Below, piece after piece: positions 24,660 to 36,181 of a DNA stretch of 64,000 nt (positions within the stretch are counted from its first letter, which is position 1; every line of letters begins with the position of its first letter). The notes beneath the pieces were generated by a model, which worked only from the letters and a program-made list of their open reading frames with translations, was not told the DNA's origin and did no database searches. The stretch is from Nocardioides sp. JS614 (lineage in GTDB: Bacteria; Actinomycetota; Actinomycetes; Propionibacteriales; Nocardioidaceae). The DNA is taken from contig NC_008699.1 of the NCBI RefSeq assembly GCF_000015265.1, positions 1,488,001-1,552,000 on the forward strand, written 5' to 3'. The position numbers and the translations under genes were made by a program.

Positions 24660-26077
24660 ATGACCGGTTCCGGTGGGCACGAGCGCGCGCACACGGTCGT
24701 GGTGGGCGGCGGGATCAGCGGACTGACGACGGCGTACTTCCTGCGGCAGCGTCTCGGTCCGGACGCCGTGCTGCGGGTCGTCGAGGCCTCGGACGCCCCC
24801 GGCGGCAAGATCCGCACCGCGTCGATCGCCGGGCACCCGGTCGACACCGGCCCGGACGCCTTCCTCTCCCGGGCGCCCGAGCTGCGGCGCGTGGTCGACG
24901 CGCTCGGGCTGGCCGACCTGGTCGTCGAGCCGCAGAGCACGGGCACGTTCATCTGGTCCCGCGGCCGGCTCCGACGGCTGCCCCCCGGCACCGCGTTCGG
25001 CCTGCCGGAGCGGCTGTGGCCGCTGTTGCGGTCCGGGCTGCTCGGCCCCGCGGCGGTGGCGCGCGCCGGTCTCGACCTGGTGCTCCCGCGGACCGCGCTG
25101 CCGGACGACCCCTCGGTCGCGGACGTGGTCCGGCCCCGGTTCGGCGCCGGCGTCTACGACCGGCTCGTCGTGCCGCTGCTCGGCGGCGTGCACGCCGGCG
25201 ATCCGGCACTCCTCAGTGCGACCAGCACCGTGCCCGAGATCGCCGCGATGGCCCGCTCGGGCCGCAGCCTCTACCGCACCCTGCGCCGCCGGCGCCGGTC
25301 CGCGCCCCCGGCCACCGGCCGGCCGAGTGCCCCGCTGGTGTCCCTGCGCGGCGGCCTCGCGGCGCTCACCGACCGCCTGGTGGAGGAGCTCGGTCCCGAC
25401 ACCGTGCTGACCGGGACGCCGGCCCGCGCCATCGAGCGCGACGAGAACGGGGGCTACACGGTGCGCACCGACCGCGGCGCCTTCGCGGCCCGGCAGGTCG
25501 TCCTCGCGACCCCGGCGTACGTCGCCGCGGAGCTGGTCGCCGACCTCGCGCCCGATGCGGCCGCGCTGCTCCGGGAGATCGGGTACGTCGACGTCGCGAA
25601 CGTGACCCTGGCGTTCCGGCGCGACCAGGTGCCGGCGCTGCCCGCAGGCACCGGGTTCCTGGTGCCGCCGGTCGAGGACGAGCTGGTCGTCGGCTGCAGC
25701 TGGCTGTCCCAGAAGTGGCCGCAGCCGGCCGACGCCGGCGACTACGTCCTGCTCAAGGTCATGGTCGGCCGATCGGGCGACACCCGGTGGCTCGCCATGG
25801 ACGACGCCGAGCTGGTGCGCCACGTGCGCGAGGCCCTGCGCCGGATGCTCGGCGTCACCGCGGACCCGGTGGAGAGCCTGGTGCAGCGATGGCCCCGCGC
25901 GATGCCGCAGTACGTCGTCGGGCACGCCGCCCGGCTCGCGGCCCTCGACACCGCACTGGCCGCGGCGCCGGGCCTGCTGGTGACCGGTGCGGCCTACCGC
26001 GGCGTCGGCCTGGCCGGCTGCGTCGCCCAGGCCGACGCGACCGCCACGTCCCTGCTCGCAACGCAAGGAGCGCCCAC

Positions 26078-26081
<4 letters not shown>
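24660..26081 (+). CDS. hemY: Protoporphyrinogen/coproporphyrinogen III oxidase (HemY/CgoX)
   Basis: A 473-residue FAD flavoprotein that oxidises coproporphyrinogen III to coproporphyrin III in the actinobacterial heme pathway (older name protoporphyrinogen oxidase). The dinucleotide-binding motif HTVVVGGGISGLTTAYFL is at residues 11-28, followed by DAPGGKIRTASIAGHPVDTG. LISATSTVPEIAAMA-like and SLRGGLAALTDRLVEELG segments lie centrally, and the FAD-binding C-terminal motif GAAYRGVGLAGCVAQADATA closes the protein. The stop overlaps the radical SAM start (ATGA). The ATG follows GAGGAT by 6 nt and may be leaderless. Confidence 0.92.
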
Positions 26082-27247
<1,166 letters not shown>

Positions 27248-27273
27248 CGACGGGATCCTCACGGCCCGCCCGA

Positions 27274-27279
27274 TAGCCT
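27274..27279 (+). promoter_or_regulatory. -10 box of leaderless DUF808 transcript
   Basis: TAGCCT ends 7 nt before the ATG at 27287 and has no ribosome-binding site after it. The same spacing is used by manB. Confidence 0.5.
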
Positions 27280-27286
27280 GCTGACC

Positions 27287-28231
27287 ATGGCTGGAGGCTT
27301 GTTCGCGCTGCTCGACGACGTCGCCGCGCTCGCGCGGCTGGCCGCCGCCTCGGTCGACGACGTCGGCGCGGCCGCCGGCCGGGCGACCACCAAGGCCGCG
27401 GGCGTGGTCGTCGACGACACCGCGGTCACCCCGCAGTACGTCCACGGCGTCACCGCCGACCGCGAGCTGCCGATGATCCGACGGATCGCGATCGGCTCGA
27501 TCCGGAACAAGCTGCTGCTGATCCTGCCGGTCGCGCTCGTGCTCAGCCAGTTCCTGCCGTGGCTGCTCACCCCGATCCTGATGCTCGGCGGCGGCTACCT
27601 CTGCTTCGAGGGCGCCGAGAAGGTCTGGGGCCGGGTCCGCGGCCACGACGGGCACGCGGTGCCGGTGACCGAGGTCGGCGCCGACGCCGAGAAGACGATG
27701 GTGAGCGGCGCGATCCGTACCGACCTGATCCTCTCGGCCGAGATCATGGTGATCGCGCTCAACGAGGTCGCCGACGAGCCGTTCCTCAGCCGCCTGGTGA
27801 TCCTCGTGGTCGTCGCGATCGTCATCACCGTCGCGGTGTACGGCGTCGTCGGGGTGATCGTGAAGATCGACGACGTCGGCCTGCGCCTCGCCCAGCGGTC
27901 CTCCGCCCTCGCGCGTCGGGTGGGGCACGGGCTCGTCGGGTTCATGCCGCGTCTGCTCGCGGCGATCTCGGTGGTCGGCACCGCCGCGATGCTCTGGGTC
28001 GGCGGCCACATCGAGCTCGTCGGCCTCGATGATCTCGGCTGGCACGCGCCGTACGACGCGGTCCACCACCTGGAGGAGAAGGTCCACCACGCGGTCCCGG
28101 GCGCCGGTGCGGCGCTCGGCTGGCTGGTGAACACCGTCCTCTCCGCCGTCCTCGGTCTCCTGGTCGGCGCCGTGGTCGTGCTCCTCGCACACCTGTTGCC
28201 CTCCGGCAAGAAGCCCGCCGCCGCCCACTGA
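27287..28231 (+). CDS. DUF808 family inner-membrane protein (YedI-like)
   Basis: A 314-residue protein starting GGLFALLDDVAALARLAAAS, then DDVGAAAGRATTKAAGVVVD and VTPQYVHGVTADRELPMI, all classic for DUF808/YedI. About five transmembrane helices follow (LLLILPVALVLSQFLPWLL, LVVVAIVITVAVYGVVGVIV, SAVLGLLVGAVVVLLAHLL). The role of the family is unknown. It stands alone between the hemY-radical SAM pair and ahcY. Confidence 0.9.
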   Translation: MAGGLFALLDDVAALARLAAASVDDVGAAAGRATTKAAGVVVDDTAVTPQYVHGVTADRELPMIRRIAIGSIRNKLLLILPVALVLSQFLPWLLTPILMLGGGYLCFEGAEKVWGRVRGHDGHAVPVTEVGADAEKTMVSGAIRTDLILSAEIMVIALNEVADEPFLSRLVILVVVAIVITVAVYGVVGVIVKIDDVGLRLAQRSSALARRVGHGLVGFMPRLLAAISVVGTAAMLWVGGHIELVGLDDLGWHAPYDAVHHLEEKVHHAVPGAGAALGWLVNTVLSAVLGLLVGAVVVLLAHLLPSGKKPAAAH

Positions 28232-28237
28232 CGCTCG

Positions 28238-28304
28238 GTCGGGACTTCTGGCGGTCGAGTCGGGACTTCCTTGCCCTCGGGGTGACCGAGACTCCCGACC
28301 CGAC
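28238..28304. repeat. Repeated/inverted motif, probable terminator after the DUF808 gene
   Basis: The word GTCGGGACTTC (28238-28248) recurs as GTCGAGTCGGGACTTCC (28254-28270). GACTCCCGACCCGAC (28290-28304) is its imperfect inverse (12 of 15). An inner hairpin CTCGG-GGTGA-CCGAG (28276-28290) sits at the centre. The remaining bases to the ahcY start at 28415 contain TAACCT (28363-28368) as a possible -10. I saw no S-adenosylhomocysteine riboswitch core. Confidence 0.5.
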
Positions 28305-28414
28305 CAGTCGGCGGGGTCGCGGGTGGGAGGCCGAGGATTCTTCGGAACCCCCGGCCGCGATCTAACCTCGGATTCCAGGCAGCACCGATCGTCGCCGGAC
28401 CCGCAGGAGCAGAC

Positions 28415-29845
<1,431 letters not shown>

Positions 29846-29969
29846 TGATCCTTGGTCGCTAGGTGCGCTGAGCCTGCGACGGCCGGGGCCCAGCAGCCGG
29901 GTCGAGAAGCACGGCTCCGGCAACGAGAAGATGCCCGCTCCACACCGGCACTAAGGCAAGATGGACGGC

Positions 29970-30707
29970 ATGACTGAGCCCGTCGGCGCGCCCTCCGGCT
30001 TCCCGAGCGTCCCGCTCGGCGACGGCCTGAGCAAGGGTCGGATCCTGGTGGTCGACGACGACGCCTCGCTGGCGGAGATGCTCACCATCGTGCTGCGCCA
30101 GGAGGGCTTCGAGAGCCACATGGTCGCTCGCGGGGACCTCGCGATGGAGGCGTTCCGCGAGTACCGGCCCGACCTGGTGCTGCTGGACCTGATGCTGCCC
30201 GGCAAGGACGGCATCGACGTGTGCAAGGAGATCCGCGCGGAGTCCGGCGTACCCATCGTGATGTTGACCGCGAAGGGCGACACGGTCGACGTGGTCGTCG
30301 GTCTCGAGTCGGGTGCGGACGACTACGTCGTCAAGCCGTTCAAGCCCAAGGAGCTCGTGGCGCGGATCCGAGCCCGGGTCCGCAGGTTCGACGCGCCCGC
30401 GCAGGAGACCCTGACCATCGGCGACCTCACCATCGACGTCGCCGGCCACGCCGTCACCCGGGCCGGGGAGCGGATCAGCCTGACGCCCCTGGAGTTCGAC
30501 CTGCTCGTGTGCCTGGCCCGCAAGCCGTGGCAGGTGTTCACCCGCGAGGTGCTCCTCGAGCAGGTGTGGGGCTACCGGCACGCGGCCGACACTCGACTCG
30601 TCAACGTGCACGTCCAGCGGCTGCGCTCCAAGGTCGAGCATGATCCCGAGAACCCCGAGATCGTGGTGACGGTCCGCGGCGTGGGGTACAAGGCCGGAAC
30701 CCCGTAG
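29970..30707 (+). CDS. mtrA: DNA-binding response regulator MtrA
   Basis: A 245-residue OmpR/PhoB-type regulator. The receiver domain begins KGRILVVDDDASLAEMLTIV, with phospho-acceptor D73 in LVLLDLMLPGKDG and the lysine in DYVVKPFKPKELVAR. The C-terminal winged helix contains RISLTPLEFDLLVCLARKPW and VNVHVQRLRSKVEHDPENPE. In actinobacteria MtrA controls cell-wall hydrolases, division and osmotic responses. I chose the ATG at 29970 because CAAGAT (29957-29962) ends 7 nt upstream. An in-frame ATG at 29961 would add three residues. It leads the mtrA-mtrB-lpqB operon. Confidence 0.95.
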   Translation: MTEPVGAPSGFPSVPLGDGLSKGRILVVDDDASLAEMLTIVLRQEGFESHMVARGDLAMEAFREYRPDLVLLDLMLPGKDGIDVCKEIRAESGVPIVMLTAKGDTVDVVVGLESGADDYVVKPFKPKELVARIRARVRRFDAPAQETLTIGDLTIDVAGHAVTRAGERISLTPLEFDLLVCLARKPWQVFTREVLLEQVWGYRHAADTRLVNVHVQRLRSKVEHDPENPEIVVTVRGVGYKAGTP

Positions 30708-30714
30708 GCCCGCG

Positions 30715-32349
30715 GTGCTCCACCTGCGCTCCCCGGGGAGCTCCCGCCGACTGCCGGAGTCCGTCCGCCGGGGGCTGACCTTCTGGCGGCGCTCGATCCA
30801 GGCGCGGGTGGTCGCCAGCACCCTGATCCTCTCGGCAGCCGTCGTGAGCGTGGTGGGCTGGTTCCTGCTCCAGCAGACCCGCGACGGCCTCCTCGAGCAC
30901 CGGGTGGACGCCGTGGTCGCCGAGGCGAACGACGAGACGGCCGAGGCGCGCGACCTGCTCAGGTCGGCGTCGGGGATCGACAGCGACGCGTTCGGCCAGC
31001 AGCGGGCCCTGGCTGCCACGCTGATCCAGCGCGGCGAGACCCGCGGTTTCGCGGTGGTGCTGGTCGGGCCCACCACCCCCGGGAGCCGGATCTCGGACGG
31101 CGGCGCCAACTTCACCCGCGGCCTCGACACCGACAGCGTCCCGCAGTCGTTGGAAGAGCACTTCGACGAGGGCACCGCGACCGCGTGGACGTACACCACG
31201 ATCCGCACGACCAGCCCCGCCGGGATCGTCACCGAGGAGCCCGGGATCGCGGTCGGCTCCCAGGTCCTGCTGCCGGCGGACGCCGAGTCCTACACGCTCT
31301 ACTACCTCTTCCCGCTCGACGAGCAGGAGGAGACCCTGGCGCTGGTCACCCGAGCGCTGCTGACCGCCGGGGTCCTGCTGCTGGTGCTCGTCGCCGGCAT
31401 GACCTGGCTGGTGACCAGGCAGGTCGTGACGCCGATCCGACTGGCGCGCAAGGTGGCCGAGCGGCTCGCGGCGGGACAGCTCCAGGAGCGGCTCAAGGTG
31501 TCCGGCGAGGACGACCTGGCTCGGCTGGCGACGTCGTTCAACCAGATGGCCAGCAACCTCCAGCGCCAGATCCGCCAGCTCGAGGAGCTGAGCCGCGTGC
31601 AGCGACGGTTCGTCTCCGACGTCTCCCACGAGCTGCGGACGCCGCTCACCACGGTGCGGATGGCCGGCGACGTCCTGCACGACGCGCGCGCGGGGTTCGA
31701 CCCGGCCACCGCGCGCGCCGCGGAGCTCCTGCAGACCGAGCTGGACCGCTTCGAGGTGCTGCTCGCCGACCTGCTGGAGATCAGCCGCTTCGACGCGCGC
31801 GCCGCCGTCCTCGAGCTCGACGACGTCAACCTCGTCGACGTGGCCCACCGCATCGTCGACGTCACCCGCCCGCTCGCCGAGCAGCGCCACGTGCGGGTCG
31901 TCGTCACCGCGCCGGACCACGCCTGCCTGGCCGAGGCGGACGTCCGGCGCGTCGAGCGGATCGTGCGCAACCTGGTCACCAACGCCATCGACCACGCCGC
32001 CGCCGACGGCCCGGACGCCGGCATCGTGGTGCACGTGGACGGCGACGACCATGCGGCGGCGATCGCGGTGCGCGACCACGGGGTCGGCCTCGCGCCGGGG
32101 GAGGCGTCGATGGTCTTCAACCGGTTCTGGCGTGCGGACCCGGCCCGCGCCCGGACCAGTGGCGGCACCGGCCTCGGCCTCTCGATCGCCCTCGAGGACA
32201 CCCACCTGCACGGCGGATGGCTCCAGGCTTGGGGTCGCCCGGGCGAGGGGGCACAGTTCCGGCTGACGCTGCCCCGGCGCGCCGGGGGCGTCCTGCGGCA
32301 CAGCCCACTGCCGCTCGTGCCCGCTGATGTCACGGAGCCGGTCTCATGA
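30715..32349 (+). CDS. mtrB: Sensor histidine kinase MtrB
   Basis: A 544-residue membrane kinase, partner of MtrA. The first helix is VVASTLILSAAVVSVVGWFL, an extracytoplasmic domain of about 170 residues follows, and the second helix is LLTAGVLLLVLVAGMTWLVT. Then come a HAMP domain (RQVVTPIRLARKVAERLAAG), the HisKA box with H305 in VSDVSHELRTPLTTVRMA, and an ATPase with NLVTNAIDHA (N box) and GGTGLGLSIA (G2 box). It starts at a GTG 7 bp after mtrA, and its stop overlaps lpqB by 4 bp. Confidence 0.95.
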   Translation: MLHLRSPGSSRRLPESVRRGLTFWRRSIQARVVASTLILSAAVVSVVGWFLLQQTRDGLLEHRVDAVVAEANDETAEARDLLRSASGIDSDAFGQQRALAATLIQRGETRGFAVVLVGPTTPGSRISDGGANFTRGLDTDSVPQSLEEHFDEGTATAWTYTTIRTTSPAGIVTEEPGIAVGSQVLLPADAESYTLYYLFPLDEQEETLALVTRALLTAGVLLLVLVAGMTWLVTRQVVTPIRLARKVAERLAAGQLQERLKVSGEDDLARLATSFNQMASNLQRQIRQLEELSRVQRRFVSDVSHELRTPLTTVRMAGDVLHDARAGFDPATARAAELLQTELDRFEVLLADLLEISRFDARAAVLELDDVNLVDVAHRIVDVTRPLAEQRHVRVVVTAPDHACLAEADVRRVERIVRNLVTNAIDHAAADGPDAGIVVHVDGDDHAAAIAVRDHGVGLAPGEASMVFNRFWRADPARARTSGGTGLGLSIALEDTHLHGGWLQAWGRPGEGAQFRLTLPRRAGGVLRHSPLPLVPADVTEPVS

Positions 32350-34094
32350 GGCGCGGCGTGCTGGCCGTCCTGGCCGGGATCCTGCTGGTGGCTCTCGCGA
32401 GTGGCTGCGTGCGCCTGCCGGGCAGCGGGCCGGTGGTCGAGACCCGCTCGGAGGGCGATGTGTCCAGCGACAACGGCGTCTCCTTCGACCCGATGCCGCC
32501 GCAACCGGGTGCCACCCGGACCGAGATCGTGCGCGGCTTCCTGATCGCGATGCAGAAGACGCCGATCGGCACCAAGGTCGCCCGCCAGTTCCTGACCACC
32601 GACGCGGCCGCGTCCTGGAACCCGCAGCAGGAGACGATCACCTACCCGCTCTCGCCGACGCCGCGCGAGAGCCAGCGCGGAGTCACGATCACCCTCACCG
32701 ACGCCGACCACCTCGACAGCCGAGGCGCCTGGCGCGGGCCGCTCCCCAAGGACCGCCGTACGGTCACCTTCTCGATGTCGTCCGAGCACGGCGAGTGGCG
32801 CATCGCCGATCTCCCCGACGCGCTGATCGTCCCGGAGGACTGGTTCCAGCAGTACTACCGCCAGGTCTCCCTGTACTTCTTCGACCCGACGGCCTCGATC
32901 CTCGTTCCCGAGCCGGCGTTCGTCCCCCGCGGTGACCAGCTGGCCTCCGCCCTCACCCAGGCGCTGCTGCTCGGGCCGTCTCCCGGCCTGGAGCGGGTGG
33001 CGCAGAGCTTCATCCCGCCCGGCCTCGAGGTGTCCGTCGGGGTGACCGTCTCCGACGACGGCGTGGCCGACATCCTGTTGTCCGGAGAGGTCGGCCAGCT
33101 GACCGCGGACACCACGGAGATGATGCTGGCGCAACTGGCGTGGACGCTCCGCCAGGAGCCGGCGGTCAGGAGCATCAAGCTGTCGGCGAACGGCAACCCG
33201 GTCCCGCTGCCGGGCGGCGTCTCGTCGTACCGCGTCGACGGCGGAGCGCAGTTCGACCCCGCGGGGTTCCAGGCCAGCCCGCTGCTCTACGGCCTGAGTC
33301 ACGGCGGTGTCATCTCGGGCACCCCGACCGGCCTGGCTCCCGTCGAGGGCGTCCTCGCCGGCCCGGGCCTCGGTCTGACCTCGATCGGCGTCAGTCTCGA
33401 CGCCGGGTCGGTCGCGGGCATCGGCGCCGACGGCACCGCGGTCCTCGTCGGTGAGCTCGGCGTCGCGGGCGACACCCAGGTGCGGACCGTCGTCAGCGGC
33501 GGGCAGAGCTTCCTCGAGCCCGCGTGGGACTTCTCGGGACGGATGTGGTTGGTCGACCGCGCCTCGCGTGGAGCGCGGGTCTCCTACGTCCAGGGCACGC
33601 GAGTTCGTCCGCTGGACGTGCCCGGCGTCTCCGGGGAGCAGGTCCGGTCGTTCCTGGTCTCCCGCGACGGCAGCCGCCTGGTCGCCGTCGTGCACAGGAA
33701 GGGTGGCGACCAGCTGGTCGTGAGCCGGATCGAGCACGACGGCACCGGCCGGGTGCTGGGCGCCACCCGTGCGACGCGGATCGGGACCGGCGTGGACGCG
33801 CCGCTGCCGATCCGCGCGATCGCCTGGCGCAGCACCACCAGCGTGGCGGTGCTCAACCCGCCCGTGACGAGCTCGCTGGCCTCGATCGGGCTGGCCTCCG
33901 TGGACGGCTCGCCGTCGAGCCAGGAGCCCTCGTCGGTGACGGTGGAAGGCCGGCTGATCGCGCTCGCCGGTTCGCCCGCAGGCGACGAGCCCGTCTACGG
34001 GCTGACCCGCGCCGGCCTGGTCGACATCAGCAGCTCCGACCAGCGGGTGACGCCACTGCCGAAGGGGACCACGGACCTCGGCTACGTCGGCTGA
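32346..34094 (+). CDS. lpqB: Lipoprotein LpqB with GerMN and beta-propeller domains
   Basis: A 582-residue exported lipoprotein. The signal sequence VLAVLAGILLVALASGC ends in lipobox Cys21. A GerMN-like domain (about 190-310) contains LASALTQALLLGPSPGLERV, and a C-terminal LpqB-type beta-propeller region contains WDFSGRMWLVDRAS and RSFLVSRDGSRLVAVVHRKG. LpqB binds the extracellular part of MtrB and tunes MtrA phosphorylation in mycobacteria and streptomycetes. The 4-bp overlap with mtrB supports one operon. Confidence 0.93.
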   Translation: MRRGVLAVLAGILLVALASGCVRLPGSGPVVETRSEGDVSSDNGVSFDPMPPQPGATRTEIVRGFLIAMQKTPIGTKVARQFLTTDAAASWNPQQETITYPLSPTPRESQRGVTITLTDADHLDSRGAWRGPLPKDRRTVTFSMSSEHGEWRIADLPDALIVPEDWFQQYYRQVSLYFFDPTASILVPEPAFVPRGDQLASALTQALLLGPSPGLERVAQSFIPPGLEVSVGVTVSDDGVADILLSGEVGQLTADTTEMMLAQLAWTLRQEPAVRSIKLSANGNPVPLPGGVSSYRVDGGAQFDPAGFQASPLLYGLSHGGVISGTPTGLAPVEGVLAGPGLGLTSIGVSLDAGSVAGIGADGTAVLVGELGVAGDTQVRTVVSGGQSFLEPAWDFSGRMWLVDRASRGARVSYVQGTRVRPLDVPGVSGEQVRSFLVSRDGSRLVAVVHRKGGDQLVVSRIEHDGTGRVLGATRATRIGTGVDAPLPIRAIAWRSTTSVAVLNPPVTSSLASIGLASVDGSPSSQEPSSVTVEGRLIALAGSPAGDEPVYGLTRAGLVDISSSDQRVTPLPKGTTDLGYVG

Positions 34095-34150
34095 TCCACA
34101 GGCGCGGCCGGCCCGCTTGAGTCGCGGCACCGGGCCTGCTGCCATCGAGC

Positions 34151-34900
34151 ATGCTCCGCGACCTCATCGACGCGTCCCTCGACCTGCTGCTCGGCGGCTC
34201 GTGCGTGGGCTGTGCCCGGCCGGGTCGCGCGCTGTGCGACCGGTGTGCGGCGATGCTGCCCGGGGCAGGGCGGCCGGCGTGGCCGACACCGGCTCCAGCC
34301 GGGCTGGCGGCGCCCTGGGCGGTCACGGAGTACGCCGGTACGGCCCGCGCCATGGTGCTCGCCCACAAGGAGCACCGGGTGCTGGCGCTACGGCGACCGC
34401 TCGGGCGGCTGCTGAGCGTGGCCGTCGAGTCCGGGCTGGCCGGCGCCGACTCCCCGGTCGGGCCGGACGATCCCGTCGTCCTGGTCCCGGTGCCCTCCCG
34501 GCCCGGGTCGGCGCGCGTCCGGGGCCACGACCCGACCTGGTCGATCACGGCCCGGGCCGCCCGGCTCGCCCGGGCGACGGGACGCGACGTCGTGGCGATG
34601 CGATTGCTGCGCAGTCGGCCCGGCGTGCTCGACCAGGCCGGCCTGGACGCTGGTGCGCGGGCCGCCAACCTGGCCGGCTCGATGCACTGTCCCAGCGGCT
34701 CCCTCGGCCGGCTGCGGGCGCGCCGGCCGCGGACGCACGTCGTCATCTGCGACGACGTGATCACCACCGGCTCGACCGCCCGCGAGGCACAGCGCGCGCT
34801 CGAGGCGGTGGGTCTCTCGGTCGTCGGAATCGCTGCCGTCGCGGCCACCCGGAGGCGCGGTGCGCCGGCTCCCGGTTCCTGGGACCTCGGTCCCTTTTGA
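34151..34900 (+). CDS. ComF-family phosphoribosyltransferase-like protein
   Basis: A 249-residue protein with an N-terminal four-cysteine zinc motif (GGSCVGCARPGRALCDRCAA) and the PRPP-binding loop THVVICDDVITTGSTAREAQ near the C-terminus. VLVPVPSRPGSARVRGHDPT and the QAGLDAGARAANLAGS segment are typical of ComF. In competent bacteria ComF is needed for DNA uptake. In actinobacteria its role is unknown, and the gene sits between lpqB and hpf as in M. tuberculosis (Rv3242c-like, from memory). Confidence 0.9.
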   Translation: MLRDLIDASLDLLLGGSCVGCARPGRALCDRCAAMLPGAGRPAWPTPAPAGLAAPWAVTEYAGTARAMVLAHKEHRVLALRRPLGRLLSVAVESGLAGADSPVGPDDPVVLVPVPSRPGSARVRGHDPTWSITARAARLARATGRDVVAMRLLRSRPGVLDQAGLDAGARAANLAGSMHCPSGSLGRLRARRPRTHVVICDDVITTGSTAREAQRALEAVGLSVVGIAAVAATRRRGAPAPGSWDLGPF

Positions 34901-34923
34901 TTGCCGAGGGGTTCGACTAACGT
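34897..34923 (+). promoter_or_regulatory. Possible promoter for the hpf leader
   Basis: TTGATT (34897-34902) and TAACGT (34918-34923) are separated by 15 bp, a short spacing, at the end of comF. If used, it would give an hpf leader of about 490 nt. A stress sigma factor could read a different element in the same stretch. Confidence 0.25.
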
Positions 34924-34967
34924 CTGTGCATGGAGTCCGTCCGGGTCCGTGGTTGCGTCGTCGGGAC

Positions 34968-34985
34968 GCCCGGGTCCACCCGGGC
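34968..34985. repeat. Perfect inverted repeat in the hpf leader
   Basis: GCCCGGGT-CC-ACCCGGGC is a perfect 8-bp-arm palindrome in the non-coding region 34901-35420. It could be a hairpin or a protein-binding site. Confidence 0.5.
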
Positions 34986-35059
34986 GGTCAGTCGACAAGC
35001 CGATGCCAGTCGCAGGCGAAACGGTCCACGTAACCACACAAGGGGGACCTGCCCCCTGG

Positions 35060-35137
35060 CCTCCTCGGGGGGTCCAAGGGGGGCGAAGCCCCCTTTGTCC
35101 TCCTCGGGGGGTCCAAGGGGGGCGAAGCCCCCTTTGT
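35060..35137 (+). repeat. Two perfect 39-bp tandem repeats, each with a G/C-run hairpin
   Basis: 35060-35098 and 35099-35137 are identical. Each contains AAGGGGG (then GCGAAG) CCCCCTTTGT, a strong hairpin followed by a short T-rich tail. A degenerate third hairpin AGGGGG-ACCTG-CCCCCT lies just upstream (35041-35056). The array is in the 520-bp region before hpf, which has no convincing gene. It could attenuate read-through from comF or act in the hpf leader. Confidence 0.8.
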
Positions 35138-35420
35138 GTGGGATCACGGTGCGGCTTAGTGGTAAGCCCTGCCTCGACCCCGTCGCCAGATGCGGCGAAG
35201 GTCGGGAGAAGGTCAGTAGTGGCAGTCAAGCTGCGAGCACCTCAGCAGGCGGTTGTGGGGTCGAAGACCAGGTCGGCCGGACGGACTCCTGTCTCCACCT
35301 CGAGCGCCGGACCTCTCCTGAGCAGGGGTGCCGGGGCCTCGGCCTGCCCGCAGCAGGGCCCGCTCGGGAGCGGATCAACGCTGGTCAACGCTGAAACCAA
35401 CTGTGCAACGGGAGGTTCAC

Positions 35421-36044
35421 ATGGAAGTTGTGGTCACCGGTCGAAACTGCGAGCTGACGGACAGGTTCCGCAGCCACGTGGAGGAGAAGCTGGGGAAGCT
35501 CGAGAAGCACGACCATCGCATCATCCGCGTGAACGTGGAGGTGAAGTGTGAGCGCAACCCGCGGCAGGCTGACCGCGCCGTACGACTTCAGCTGACCGCG
35601 CTGTCGAAGGGCCCGGTGATCCGGGCCGAGGCGATGGCCGCTGACAAGATGGCGGCGCTGGACCTCGCGCTGGACAAGATGGCGGCCCAGATGCGTCGCG
35701 CGTCCGACCGCCGGCGGGTGCATCGCGGACGGCGTACGCCGGTCTCCGTCGGGCAGGCCCTGGCGGACACCGCGGACGCCACGGCCGCCACGAACGATCA
35801 GGTGACCACCCACGACCGCCAGGTCGGGCCGATCGACGTCACCGGCGACGGCCCGCTGGTGGTCCGCGAGAAGACGCACACTGCCAGCCCGATGACCCTC
35901 GACCAGGCGCTCTACGAGATGGAGCTCGTGGGTCACGACTTCTACCTGTTCGTCGACAAGGAGAACGACCGTCCTTCGGTCGTCTACCGCCGGCGCGGCT
36001 ACGACTACGGGGTGATCTCGCTGGAGGTCGAACCGCGCTCCTGA
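35421..36044 (+). CDS. hpf: Ribosome hibernation-promoting factor, long form
   Basis: A 207-residue long HPF. The N-terminal S30AE domain (MEVVVTGRNCELTDRFRSHV, then KLEKHDHRIIRVNVEVKCER) binds the decoding region of the 30S subunit. A linker of about 40 residues follows, and the C-terminal dimerisation domain (LDQALYEMELVGHDFYLFVD and VVYRRRGYDYGVISLEVE) joins 70S into 100S particles. The ATG has GGGAGG 6 nt upstream. The frame is open further back, but the upstream part is repeat-region translation. Confidence 0.94.
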   Translation: MEVVVTGRNCELTDRFRSHVEEKLGKLEKHDHRIIRVNVEVKCERNPRQADRAVRLQLTALSKGPVIRAEAMAADKMAALDLALDKMAAQMRRASDRRRVHRGRRTPVSVGQALADTADATAATNDQVTTHDRQVGPIDVTGDGPLVVREKTHTASPMTLDQALYEMELVGHDFYLFVDKENDRPSVVYRRRGYDYGVISLEVEPRS

Positions 36045-36053
36045 CGCGACCGC

Positions 36054-36083
36054 CTGGTCCGGACTGGTCCGGACTGGTCCGGA
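36054..36083 (+). repeat. Three tandem copies of CTGGTCCGGA
   Basis: Three exact 10-bp repeats lie directly after the hpf stop codon and before the terminator hairpin. Nothing else is seen in this short gap. Confidence 0.8.
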
Positions 36084-36090
36084 TCGACAC

Positions 36091-36122
36091 GGCCGGGGTG
36101 GCCCGAACGGGCCACCCCGGCC
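36091..36122. terminator. Strong hairpin terminator after hpf
   Basis: A perfect 14-bp stem (GGCCGGGGTGGCCC and its complement) with a GAAC loop. There is no U-tract, as is common for actinobacterial hairpin terminators. Confidence 0.8.
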
Positions 36123-36181
36123 AGTCGCGTCACCACCCGCATATGCGACCTTGGGGGGCCTGATCGTGCCATGATGCGGGG

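Noticed and set aside
28232..28414. S-adenosylhomocysteine riboswitch upstream of ahcY
   Set aside because: I looked for the conserved SAH-aptamer core and saw none. The region is explained by the repeated hairpin motif and a possible -10.
34930..35394. Plus-strand frames in the hpf upstream region
   Set aside because: They run through perfect tandem repeats, have no ribosome-binding site and give low-complexity translations.
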